Part shown: positions 1 through 10,374 of the stretch, in pieces
How the letters are laid out: each line of letters begins with the position of its first letter
Position numbering within the stretch: the stretch's first letter is position 1
Origin: Pseudopyrenochaeta lycopersici
Lineage: Eukaryota > Ascomycota > Dothideomycetes > Pleosporales > Pseudopyrenochaetaceae
Assembly (NCBI GenBank): GCA_003313425.1
Contig: NHZP01000033.1
Coordinates: 479,042-543,041, forward strand
Reading direction: 5' to 3'
Length of the DNA stretch: 64,000 nt
The notes under the pieces: generated by a model
What the model saw: the letters and a program-made list of their open reading frames with translations, nothing else
Databases searched by the model: none
Told to the model about the DNA's origin: nothing
Position numbers and translations under genes: made by a program

Positions 1-1190
1 GCCGCGCTAGTGCGACGCGCTCTATCACAACAACACTACCTCAACTTTGCAGTATTATAATTATGCCACTATAACGCCAAATTCTTTAAGAAATAGACTA
101 AAACACGCGCAGACGTCCTAATTTAATAGTCTAGTAGCAGAATTAAATTATTAAGATGCTGTATAGTAGTGCTATAGTTACTAAAGTTACTAACGCGTTT
201 AGCCGCAGTAAACGCGGTATACGCGACATTAGGAAAAGATATTAATAAACTAGTAAAATAACAGATAAACCTCGTAGCAGTAGACTACCTATACTATTAC
301 TTTATTAGAAGAAGATTATCTATTATAAAGCACGCGTATAGCTAAAAATTACGTATAAAGAGCTAGCTAAAGAGGCAGTAGTTATAAATCTAGATAGCAC
401 TACTTTAAAGCTACCTAGCTATTCTATATTACGGCGGTATCTTAAAAGATAAGGCCTTACTAAATCTCCTTATAAAAAGCGTCTAAAGCTTAATAAATCG
501 CGTACGTTACAGCAGCTTAAGTTCTGTAGAGAGTACTCTTCTTTCTTATAGTATTAACGCACTATACGCTTCTTAGATAAGTGCTCCTTTTAGAAGGGCT
601 TAGAGTAAATATAAGAGTAAGTATTTTATAATTTATAAGAGAAATAGAAGATAATAATACTTTAAACTTATAGCTATAGTAAGAAGGTAGTATAGATAGT
701 ATAAAGTTTAATATAGCTAGATAAACGTAGGCGTGCGTAGAAGAGCTCTCTAGTTATAATAGAGCGCGATCCTAATACTCTAAACTATAGATACTCTACT
801 AAAAGTTATATTAAGGCTTTAAAGAAAGGCCTCTTATAATTATAGCGTTGTTTATAGCTTTTTATATAGGATAACGCGCGCGTATATATAGCTACAGCTA
901 TAAGGAGATTTCTAGCTAAGCACTATATTAGTATAGTTAACTAGCTACCCTACTTACCTAATCTTAACCTAATTAAGCACCTTTAGTAGTATCTTAAAAA
1001 GCTTATATATAGATCCTATCTTTAGTATAATAATTATAGTTAAGCTATAGAGGAGTAGGATAGCTTTTGCGCTGCATTAAAAAGTTGCTGGCGTCGCATA
1101 CTAGCCAGCCTGATTCGGCGCCTCATCATAAGCATGCCACGACGAATTGATGCATGCAAGAAAGCGCGAGGGTAGCAAACGAAATATTAA
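1..1190 (+). mobile_element. RIP-decayed Tc1/mariner transposase, 3' part of element
   Basis: This is a DDE transposase gene of the Tc1/mariner superfamily with many in-frame stops. One frame can be followed: a D-N-A motif at 870-878 leads in frame to 942-986, where the family's W-P-P-Y-S-P-D-L-N-P-I-E-H-L-W block is recognisable with TGG to TAG, CCA to CTA, GAT to AAT and GAG to AAG changes. All of these are C-to-T or G-to-A, as expected from RIP. The frame ends at 1188-1190 after the typical tail S-M-P-R-R-I-D-A-C. The last ~110 bases have normal base composition and almost no stops, while everything upstream is AT-rich. The 5' end lies outside the window. The element is inactive, and the broken deaminase cassette follows at once. 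Confidence 0.85.
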
Positions 1191-1329
1191 ACCCGTGCGC
1201 AACTGCTGCTTTAAAAAAAATTAAATTATATTATATATTGGCTGAGATTCATGGTGTTGAAGTTTTGTGCCCATGTGCTGGTGAGGGTGGCTCGTGCGTG
1301 CGCGGCGAGAACTTTTGGAAGGGCACTGT

Positions 1330-2282
1330 ATGGGTGGCGTTGCCGCTGGAACACTCTCGTCATTCATCCCCGGCGGCTTTCTAGCGGCTCCTGTTGGTCA
1401 AGCAACTGGTGTACTCAATAAGCCTTCACGAGCATTCGAAGCCGGATATGGTGCAGGCGAATTTGCAACTGGAGTTGTTCAAATTATTGGTGGAGCTGCA
1501 GGTGAAGTGATAGGAACTGGGCTTGATTTATCAGGCGTAGGCGCGATAGTTGGCGTACCTATAAATGTTGTGTCTGCTGGTGCCATCGTCCAAGGCACTG
1601 GCAATGCTACGGTAGGCCTCGGGACCTTTGTCCATGCGATAATGAGGGACCCGGATCCTCCAAAGCAGCCTACTGCTACTACTAAACCATCCGGGGCTCC
1701 GAGTAAGCCCGCTGAAAAAACCCCACCCCATTCTGAACCGGCCGAGCCTCCGAGTAAACCGCCTGCTGAAACTCCTGCGGAGCCACCATCTAAGCCAGTG
1801 CAGAAACCCCAGAAACCTGCCGTCGCACAAAACCCTAAAGCCGCTGGCCCCCTTCGATATCCAAATTCTGATGTCGCGAGACACATCTCTCAAGAGGGCG
1901 GTCTAACTGAACTAGCTAACCGAGTTAAAGCTCTTGGACAAGGAAAAGGAGCAACAGTGGAGAGTACACTGGCGACTACAAAGGAGGGAAAACAGATCCT
2001 TGTAGCTGGGATTAACTCTGGGTCTAAAGGCGGCTTGAATGCCGCGCAGCTGAAGCAGCTAAAAGATTGGGAGTGAATGTGGCACCTGAAATCGCAAAAG
2101 GGATGAAAAACGCGCAGCATGCAGAAGAGAATATCGCTGCATACTTGACTTCGATCGGTGCACGTGGTGAGCGGTGAAGCAAAGCTGTTGTGGGAGCGGT
2201 AAAGCCAGGGGGTAGCTCGTATGTCTGTGATGTTTGTATGCAAATCATCAAGCGTGTTGGCGGCCGAATTGAAGGTAACTGA
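1330..2282 (+). pseudogene. Broken polymorphic-toxin-like cassette with deaminase-fold C-terminus
   Basis: From the first ATG (1330) an open frame of 248 codons runs to TGA at 2074-2076. Residues ~1-105 are glycine-rich and hydrophobic, like the pretoxin segment of bacterial Rhs-type toxins. Residues ~106-175 are a Pro/Lys/Glu linker with repeated EPPSKP units. Residues ~180-248 begin a compact domain. The domain continues in another frame: a one-base deletion in the G run near 2069-2071 shifts it. A His-Ala-Glu triplet lies at 2118-2126 and a Cys-x2-Cys at 2226-2237, the zinc-binding arrangement of the cytidine-deaminase fold. Between them TGA at 2175-2177 replaces a probable Trp codon (G to A). 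The frame ends at 2280-2282. Family knowledge: toxin deaminases are C-terminal modules of polymorphic toxins. No immunity gene or secretion module is visible. The upstream frame closes at 1282-1284, so any N-terminal part is missing, perhaps because of the adjacent Tc1 element. Fold assignment is by motif only. Confidence 0.65.
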
Positions 2283-4464
2283 TAATTAACCAAAGTATGG
2301 AAAATTGTGTTAAATCTATTGTATCAAGCATTAGCTGGAGAATGTTCGTTTTAAGCGTTATTATTTCTGGGAATATCTGAACTTGTGAAAGGCCCCGTCC
2401 ACCATGGTAGTATTTAACGCTCGCGATTTTCGAAATTCATCCATTATCTGTATCTGAACCCATAAGTCTTTCAAGGGCACCAAGTAATTAGAAGCAACCT
2501 TTTGGCTGTCCTGCGGCGCAGGCGTTTAGAGATAGCCTCTAGAATCTGGTACGTGAAGTCGAGACTTATACTCTAGGCTGCGTGATCTGTGGGTCTAATT
2601 CTAGATCGCATGATCCAAACCGGGAGTGGCGGCAATCTGCTCTGGATTTGTCGCTTCTCAAGACTACTTCGCCCGGCTCTCTTGATCCCGGTCCAAGCTT
2701 ACCAAGCATGAAGATGATCTGTGCTATCTCTCTCTATCTATCGCAAGATTAGAGGTCTAATTGTATGACGTCGATGGAGAGAGATGTTTTCAGGGATTGT
2801 TGTGCGCTGGGGATGATCGCGATCGGCTTTGCTGCTCGCCTTCATGGTATGTACGACCATGACTGCTTCGCTCCAACACGACGAAATCCACTCAGAACCT
2901 TGCAAAGAGGAACTCGGGTCCATCTATATGTAAGAGTGTTGCGTCAAAATGACATAGAAATATTTGTGATGCTGCCAATTCTTGATGCCCCCGAAATACT
3001 CTAAAAGAGGCATGCCCAGTTCCCTTAGTGTGTGCATAAGCTCCTAAGCGCGGTAAGGTCCTTATCCCACTATTGCTTTATGTAGAGTAACAGTTTAACT
3101 GGTAGGCAGTGTGCTTCTAGCGTATGGTTAGCCGATGTCGCTGAGTTATCCATGTCCTCTATTAGAAACCATCTTCTCTTACTACACTACTTTCACGCCC
3201 TGCGAGGCTAATAATAGCTATTCCAGGTAGCTGTATGTACTATTCTATGCACGGGATTGGCTATCGCTGATCACTCGTACCTTTTGGTTGCATAGCGAAG
3301 TAGGGATAGACCTAAGTCCTGACAAAAACCGCCCCCCTAATATTATCATGTAGCGTGGTTGTAAGGATTAGCCTTTCTTGGGCATATAGTCTCTCTATAT
3401 CTGTATATAAGCAAAAAAAAAATTGCTGAATAATCTACCCGTATTCCTGCTCCTAGTGATAGCATTCCACAGGCTCGCGCGCAAGTCCTACCGCTGCGAG
3501 TATTTGGCTAATTAGAGACTCGCGCACTGCGCTACGTATGAATGTGATTTATCCTACTAAAAAAAGGCTGTATAGTAGCAAGTTCCTAAACAAGTGTTTG
3601 AGGGGTTGATGTTTTTAATGCACAAACAAGGAGTGAAGCTAGGACAGTGGTTGTTTCTACGTGCAGTGACACTAAGCAGTTTTGGGTATACCCCTTGGCC
3701 CTGCCTACACTAGATCTTAGCTAGGCTTATAAGCGATAAACTGTAATTGAGACCTACTGCGAGGACTAGAATACAGCCTATGGCTAGCTAGGAAAAGTTG
3801 AAGCCTTGTATGTAATCACTTTCACCTAGTATTGCAATCAATTTAATCTTTCAGAGATACTGTAGCAGAAGAGGGCTATTCAGGATGAGGCTACCTGTTG
3901 AGTAACCAATTGGGATTAAATCCGACTGAAAATTAATACTAAATGATGCAAAGCCCTAAAATAATAGTGTTGTAATACCTTACGCGTGTTTCTATTAAGC
4001 CAAGGAAGAACTTGTGCCTGTCCACCGAATTTCACTGCGAGGCTTATATTACAGATGAATTGATGACATAGTACTTCTTACGTGCATAAAATACATATCG
4101 CAGAAACAAATTCAGTATTGTAGTGTGCCTTCTGTCGTCTATTGTATTCACGCCTTTGGGTTTGTGAGGGTTATCCATTTATTAACTTGGGCCTGAAAAT
4201 AGAAAATGGTACTCATAGGTAGCTCACGTGTTATAGTACTCTGATTTTTCCACTACGTTGATTCAAAGTTTTTCATGTTTAACATCAGGAATGTCCTTAT
4301 TGCTAGCAATAAAAAGAGAATGTACTACTTCTGCTGAGAACCCTTATTCCATCTCCAACTGCTTGCAAAACGAGTGTAACAGCAGCATCGTAAATTCATA
4401 TCTATCTTCTAGAGTTCAGTCTCTTGACCAGATCTCTTATAATCTTATAGTCGAAGACTTACTG
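2283..4464. other. Intergenic stretch, no supported gene
   Basis: About 2.2 kb. The first half (to ~3000) has ordinary composition. Roughly 3340-4260 is moderately AT-rich with scattered stops in all frames, which suggests an old decayed repeat that I cannot classify. A short plus-strand frame at 2765-3004 shows no signal peptide, domain or splice evidence. Confidence 0.5.
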
Positions 4465-4824
4465 CTACCAAGCATCAATCCCTTTACAACCCCGCGCCTC
4501 CCCAGCCGCGCAATGGCTCGAATATCCATAATCCTCGCAGGCTCCCGAGGTACTGCACCACGCCACATTGTAAAGGTAGACAGTGTTGAAGTAGTTATTC
4601 CCAGGTCCTACTCCGGTTCCTGCAGCGGTCTTGCAGAATCCACAGTAGAGCCCAGGGTTACTGACCTTCTTACATTTACAGGCAGCGGCAGCAGCGAAGC
4701 CCTCAGCGGCTTTCAGGTCCTCGCGGACTACGAGAGATTTTGCATCAGCGGCAGTATCAGGTATTGCGGTCGCCGAGACAAGTGCACCGATGAGGGAAAG
4801 AATGTTGAAGAGGTTGGTGCGCAT
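4465..4824 (-). CDS. Small secreted cysteine-rich protein (effector-like)
   Basis: Single-exon gene of 119 residues. The N-terminus MRTNLFNILSLIGALVSATA has a positive start and a hydrophobic core ending in A-x-A, a convincing signal peptide. A short acidic pro-like segment follows (residues ~23-45). The rest holds eight cysteines, in order C-K-C, C-G-F-C, C-S-T-S-G-A-C and two single Cys near the end, so four disulfides are possible. The start has a good context (A at -3) and a TATA-like box about 100 bp upstream. No enzyme motif is visible. Size, secretion and cysteine content are those of apoplastic effector or antimicrobial-type proteins of ascomycetes; that role is inference. I cannot assign a named family. 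Both flanks are gene-poor. Confidence 0.75.
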   Translation of the reverse strand: MRTNLFNILSLIGALVSATAIPDTAADAKSLVVREDLKAAEGFAAAAACKCKKVSNPGLYCGFCKTAAGTGVGPGNNYFNTVYLYNVAWCSTSGACEDYGYSSHCAAGEARGCKGIDAW

Positions 4825-4923
4825 GTTGGTGGATTGAGGGGGTAACTAGTCTGAAATTGGATTGGAATTTTGAAGTCTTCACTGTTGATGAAAGATTCAG
4901 ACCTTATTGCGAGTCCGACGAAG

Positions 4924-4931
4924 TATTTATA
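4924..4931 (-). promoter_or_regulatory. TATA-like box of the secreted protein gene at 4465-4824
   Basis: TATAAATA on the minus strand, about 100 bp upstream of the ATG. The position is usual for a core promoter; it is supported only by motif and spacing. Confidence 0.4.
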
Positions 4932-6285
4932 CCTTTACTCGTCCATGCACCTCATCAATCACTATGCTGAAAGTATTCTGCTGTGCGCATTAATAGCAAC
5001 GATGACAGAACTCTTCGGCCGACGCACGACATTCTCAGCAGAACTTGCTGCATCTGGTGTCATGGCCGCCGCTGCAAGGCAACAAAAATACGAGTCTTTT
5101 ATGCCTTGCGCGGAATTCGAGGGGTATCTGACTACGCTAAAGGCTTAATGCAGCACTTAAGGACTTTTATTTCTTCGTAGATACTCAGACAATCGCGAGG
5201 ATCCTCGGATTTCTCGCATCGCGGACGAGAGACAAACTCATACCCATTGATTTAGCCGTAAGCATTGTTTGCCAATGAGGTGATTCGATAGAAGTAATTA
5301 CCACAATCGATTAGGTTGGGCAGCCTTCAGCTACGTTTTCGGGTTTCCTTGAGTGTTCCATCACCAGAACGAACTGTTCAGTGGACCTTTATCAGTAAAC
5401 TGCTTTCAAATCTAAGATAAAGGCCTCAATCTTTTTTGTAGTAACCCTACACAAAAGATGTCGTATTTTCCAACTGTAGTCAGTGTTCATCCTGCTCAAA
5501 CAATACGAATACGAGGCTTTCATATAAATGTAAGCCTCTGCAATATATACTGCAGCGACAAATTAATCTCACGCAACCGATCCAGTGTGGCTTACACTAG
5601 AGTATATATATAAAACTATCCGACACCAGTTCTCTTCTGCAAATATTGAATTGCCTTTTTTCGTATTTCGCGTTCAACCCAATTTTTCGTATTTCGAGTT
5701 CAGCATTGAGCCATTGCAAAGTAACAAACATAGAGCAACGCGCCGCAAACCCCGCCCGCGCCCCACACAGCAAGTCTTAATTTACAAGAGACGCTACTGT
5801 TGCACTGGTTTGCGCGGCGCATACTTCTACATGGTTAGTTGATGAGCTATATCGTACATGTTACGTTAAATCTTTGCTGGCCGCCAGATGAATATCCTCT
5901 CTTATGCCGGCCATACAAAATGCATACTATTTTGTTTATAGGCATTAATATAATAGAAGGTATCGTGAGCTGAGATCTGAGCAACCTTTGTAGAATAAAG
6001 AACACTTTCTCCTACTACGTTGCGAAGGACATAGAGGCGCTGTATAGATTCCTCTAGTTCGAACTTTCAGCGCGCATATACTTGGTGATAAAATATGCAA
6101 TTAGAATACTAGAGGAGTTAGGATAGGGTTTTTCGCAGAGGTCGAGGGCGGTACTAGCGTTGGAGCTCCTAGAAGTGACCACAGAGCGCTTAGGTTCTAA
6201 GGTGGAGCTACAGGTGTTGAATGGCCTATAATATCTGCTAGAGCGCGCTATTTAGGGGGTGTTTCAATAGGTTTAAACAGTTCTG
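4932..6285. other. Intergenic stretch with a possible decayed repeat
   Basis: No gene can be supported. From ~5980 to 6260 the sequence mixes GC-rich coding-like blocks with stop codons and may be a fragment of a RIP-affected transposon, but no family motif is readable. Confidence 0.4.
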
Positions 6286-6576
6286 ATGTTGCGCATAGCA
6301 CGCAGCGCATCTTTTTTTCTCTTTCGTGTCTTCATACCAAAAAGCCTTGAGCTGTCTAGTTCATACCACATTGCCTACACGACTGAGCCTAGCTCCTTTG
6401 TGGACGATAAGTGGACCGGGTATACGAGCCTAAACCACGCAACGCGGATTCTTTTTGATCAAGTCGAAGGGGATGGCGTAGACGTTGTGATGAATCGCCT
6501 AGATAAGTTCCTAAATAGTCCCCTTTCGAGCAGGGGAAACAATTCGCCTTCGACTGTTGCAAGAATGGAAAAATAA
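6286..6576 (+). CDS. Hypothetical protein, weakly supported
   Basis: Open frame of 96 codons starting at a true ATG and ending at TAA. The first ~18 residues are hydrophobic (ASFFLFRVFIP) but flanked by Arg, a poor signal peptide. No domain is recognised and no introns extend it. It begins a few bases after the degenerate stretch ending near 6260, so a chance frame is quite possible. Confidence 0.18.
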   Translation: MLRIARSASFFLFRVFIPKSLELSSSYHIAYTTEPSSFVDDKWTGYTSLNHATRILFDQVEGDGVDVVMNRLDKFLNSPLSSRGNNSPSTVARMEK

Positions 6577-7350
6577 GAACAAATATCTGTTAGAGTCTAA
6601 TTGCTTTTATTCCCAAACCTCCTTCTGTATTTTGAGGGTAACGGTAGACCCAACCACCGGTTATTTTAAGATTGTCCACAACCAGCCGTTTCAATCCGGC
6701 TAGCCTGTATTAGATCCTGGTATTACACGCCTTGAAATCGTTGAAGGGATCTTCCCATGAGCCTATTGGACATGGCTTTCAGACTGTAATTGGTTTAGGG
6801 TAGATGAATGACATTTCTAATGAAGCATGCGAGAAGGTCTTCGGGACTCTTTCTTCAGCTCTCATTATCAGTTCCTCTATAAATATTTCTACCTGTTTAC
6901 CTGCCTTCAAACCGCCTATTACACGACCAATGTAGTTCCTGGATTATAGGTCACCAGGATGATCCTATCTAAGACTTCTGTACTTATTGCGATACTTGCG
7001 CCGCCGAAACTGACCGTTCGAGGCTGTACTATCTCTATTTAAGCCCGCGAAATGATGCGTGAGAAGGGGAAAACTTAATCCTACCATTCCCTTGGCAGTA
7101 GACCTGTGATAAAGTCCATAATCAATTCTCGTCATTGAGCGTGTAGTTGTGGCAAAGGTTTTAGGACATTTGATATGCTTTTCATTACATCAAGTCAAGT
7201 GCGGTGCTACGGCGCTCAACATCGCGGATGACGGAATGTGCATACCACGACACTCGCAGTAAGCTCTTCCAGTTTTTCCAACGCGAAACCAACTGGAATA
7301 TCCCTGTTTTATGCAGAAAACGCCAAACCACTGCATCAAACCACATACGT
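6577..7350. other. Intergenic, downstream of the MFS gene
   Basis: About 770 bp of ordinary composition that contains the 3' flank of the transporter gene. I see no coding or repeat signal. Confidence 0.5.
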
Positions 7351-9002
7351 CTAAATCATGTACCGATACCCCTTCTGTAACACCCTCGCCGCCGCAATAT
7401 CTACGCCTTCGACTTCCGCGGTCTTGCGCAACTTCTTCATATCACTCTCTGTAAGTTGCTCATCCGTATTCTCCATTCTCTTCAGTTGCCTATTCTGGCC
7501 TTCGAGGTAGAACTTCATCCCCACGAAGCACGCCAATGCAAGAAGCTGTAGCCCAATACACACCCCGAGCGCCGGAATATAGTGCGGCGCCGACGACGGA
7601 AAATATGTAAACGGTGTCCAGATCGATGCCGAGTTGCCAATCGAATTGATGAAGGCAAGAGCTGCAGCGCGCTTAGCTGGAGGGCGCGGGATGGCGTTGC
7701 TGATCCAGGCGTAGATTGTGCCGTTTTGCGCGAAGACGAAGTTCATCAAGAAGAAGGAGAAGTAGCGCGGGCCGAAGCCATCAGTGAACATGAAGATCAA
7801 GAAGCCAGTGATAGCGACGAAGACGGGATATGTGAGGAACCAAAAGCGGTTGCCAATGCTGTCAGAGAGATAGCAGTGTCCGTATGAGTAGAATACCATG
7901 AAAATGTACGGTGGTGCGACAAGTAGGAGAGATATAACGCGCGAATAGCCAAGCGTGCCAGTTAACGTTGGGAAAAAGTTCTGAAATCCGGCACTGCCAG
8001 TGATACCCATATACGCGATGGCGAGGATGTACGTCTTAATGTCTGTAAAGGCGAGCTTCATTCCCTTGATTTGGGACATGCCACCTGCTTCATCGACATC
8101 GGCTTCAGCCGCATCAATAGCTAGACGCCGAGTTGCGACGCGTTGCATCTCTGGTGTCAGGCCTTTCCAAGTGTCTGGAAAGTCAGGGAGGATGATTATG
8201 GCAGCGATACCGATGGCCATGGTGATTGCGCCTTCGATGATGTAGAGCCATTGCCATGCTGCGAGACCGAGATTACCATTGAGACCCTTTAGAATACCTG
8301 CTGCGATAAGATTTCCAAACGCGCCCGAGACTAAGGAACCGGCATAAAAAATCGCGTTTCTCTTCGCCAACTCCTCTTTCGTGTACCACTTGGAAAGATA
8401 GAAGAGTGCACCCGGAAAGAACGGTGCTTCAACAATACCAAGGACGAAACGCGCTGCAACAATGCCGCTGTAGTTCTTCACCTGGGACGTCAAAAGCGAA
8501 ACAAGACCCCAGGCTATAGTAGCGAAGCCTAGATACCTTGAAAATGCGAAGTCAGTAAGTATCTGAAATGTAGCTGATACATTGGCATTCTCACCATGAA
8601 GGGCGTCCAACATAGTTTAGCAGTATATTCGAAGGTACTTGCATAAGGATATATCCAACGAAAAGAATGGAGAGGCCAGTTTGGTATTGGTCGCCTCTGA
8701 GATTGAGATCGGCCTCGAGACCTTGGAGACGGGCTGCAGCGTAATTGTTCCTAAGTTTATATCAGCAATTGCAGTTATAAGCTTGCTCGTGAGAGTTACC
8801 TGTCGATGTAGTTCATGAGGTAAATGAGAATAAGCAAAGGCATGATTCTTAAATCAATCTTTCGCCTTAACAGCTTCTCAATCTCCAATTCTTCCACTGA
8901 CAAATGTCCATGATGTAGCGCGTCCTCTTGTGCCCGTTCAGTCTGTTCTACGCCGCTGGCATCCTGGTCTTTGAGGCCTTTTTCTGCGTCGATTAAAGCC
9001 AT
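7351..9002 (-). CDS. MFS transporter, allantoate permease (Dal5/anion:cation symporter) type
   Basis: Three exons: 9002-8800, 8750-8595 and 8536-7351, with introns of 49 nt (GTAACT..TTAG) and 58 nt (GTGAGA..CAAG, with a CTGAC branch site). The joined frame is 514 codons, the usual length of the family. The ATG at 9002 is chosen because the upstream frame has no ATG. The cytosolic N-terminus (~60 residues) is followed by L-R-I-M-P-L-L at TM1, then N-Y-I-D-R-N-N, L-Q-G-L-E-A-D-L and Q-Y-Q-T-G-L-S-I-L-F-V-G-Y, all typical of the Dal5/Tna1 group. The loop after TM4 (FFPGALFYLSKWYTKEELAK) matches too. About 12 membrane segments are predicted by eye. The group carries carboxylates such as allantoate, nicotinate or tartrate into the cell; the substrate here is unknown. 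No frame breaks are present. It stands alone, with no catabolic partner next to it. Confidence 0.93.
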
Positions 9003-10374
9003 TTTCGCGATGAAGTGTGTAAAGGACAAGAAAAAAGTAAGGCACCCTGGAAATAGTGGAGTAGGCGGCTGATACTTATGCCTTAGATTTGTGCTCTGTA
9101 TTTGCGCTAACAAACAGCTCCCGGGAAGTATGAGGTCATTCGGCGAATGACAGAGTGGCGCTCGGGCGGCTCGGGTAAGGTGCTATAGTTGGCTAACCCC
9201 GCAAAAACCCACGTAACGGGAACCATTCTCCACTGCCAATCTCTTGTGCCGGCATTTGAAGCCGGCTTGTTTGAGACGCAAGGGATATGCGCACCATACG
9301 GGTGATTCGCTTGACTAGACTAGGGTGGTCCAAGCATTTTTCATGTCCACAAGCGTGCCATGAAGATCAGGTGATGTAGCTAGCCACCATGTCGGCAAAG
9401 TTGTTCACAATCGGTCAGAGCACTGGTTTCTATTTGGTCGTATACATTGTATTTTACGGTTCGTGCAGGTATTTCAGTCGCGACGGTTGTCTTGTTCACG
9501 AAGCAGTCTGTTAATCTGACTACTTGATGGTTTGATACTGGGCGCTACTAGTCTAAGTATTTTTTTTTTGGATGACGTCGACGACTAAGAAAATGGTTGG
9601 GAGGGAGTTGAAAGATATTATACTATAGAAAAAGTTAAAAACTTTACAAATAATAATAGCTTCTCTGTTCCTAGGCACTAATACCTAAATTCAGGCCCGT
9701 CGCAGTATGTTATAAGCATTTAGTTCTTGGCAAAGCTTGAAGTTAAGTTTATGTTGACGTACTCAATAAGCGTTAGGACTCTACTGTACTCGTTCTATGC
9801 AGTGCGCCCACAGTTTGGTGCTGCAAACAAGGAAATATTGTGAATCCTATACCCCCTAACTAGGATAGAGTGAAGCAATAAAGTTTGATTTTATTTCGCC
9901 GCCCTACTTAGACACTTAGACACTTACACTACATCAGTAACTTGCAAAGCTATGGGGTACGTAAAACGTGATACGCTCTGAGCGCCCTTCTCATAACGAT
10001 AAAATAAGTAGAATTATATAACTTTATACAAAGAATGCAACAGTGTCCTTAAGATTATTTCTGCGACTCCTGTTTTAGGATGAGTATATGGCGGGAAGTA
10101 ATATGTTCTGAACAGAGATGTGGCCTGTGCGACTTGGACTGCGGATAATCAAAAGGTAGCGTGGTATATGAGCAGAACAGGCAGCGCAAAACAGGCGAGA
10201 CGCAACAACAGTCTGCCCAGCGCGCAATAGCGGCCGACCTGGCCGCACACCGGCAGGAGGAGGCAGGGCGCTGCATGTTGGTAGCCACTTAACAGGCCGT
10301 ATGCATGACATTAATCAGAATCATCCTGCTTGTCTGTTGGTGCCCCGGCCTCAACGTCTCTATGGCAGGTGCAT
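9003..10374. other. Intergenic stretch with a short LTR-like repeat
   Basis: Upstream region of the MFS gene followed by AT-rich sequence from ~9550. It has no supported gene. It includes the repeat at 9862-9911 listed separately. Confidence 0.45.
9862..9911 (+). repeat. Short relic similar to the right edge of the window (LTR R/U5-like)
   Basis: This stretch, with the core AAGCAATAAAG followed by CTACTTAGAC, resembles 63793-63842 over about 50 bp with C/T differences. The AATAAAG and the dispersed occurrence suggest an LTR fragment of a Copia-like family. No termini are visible. Confidence 0.35.

Noticed and set aside
1479..1893. Long minus-strand frames opposite the toxin-like cassette
   Set aside because: They mirror the Pro-rich linker of the plus-strand coding sequence and have no start context or domain.
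4258..4845. 195-codon plus-strand frame
   Set aside because: Its GC-rich half is the antisense of the secreted Cys-rich gene, and its start is in AT-rich sequence. The minus-strand gene has a signal peptide and ordered Cys.
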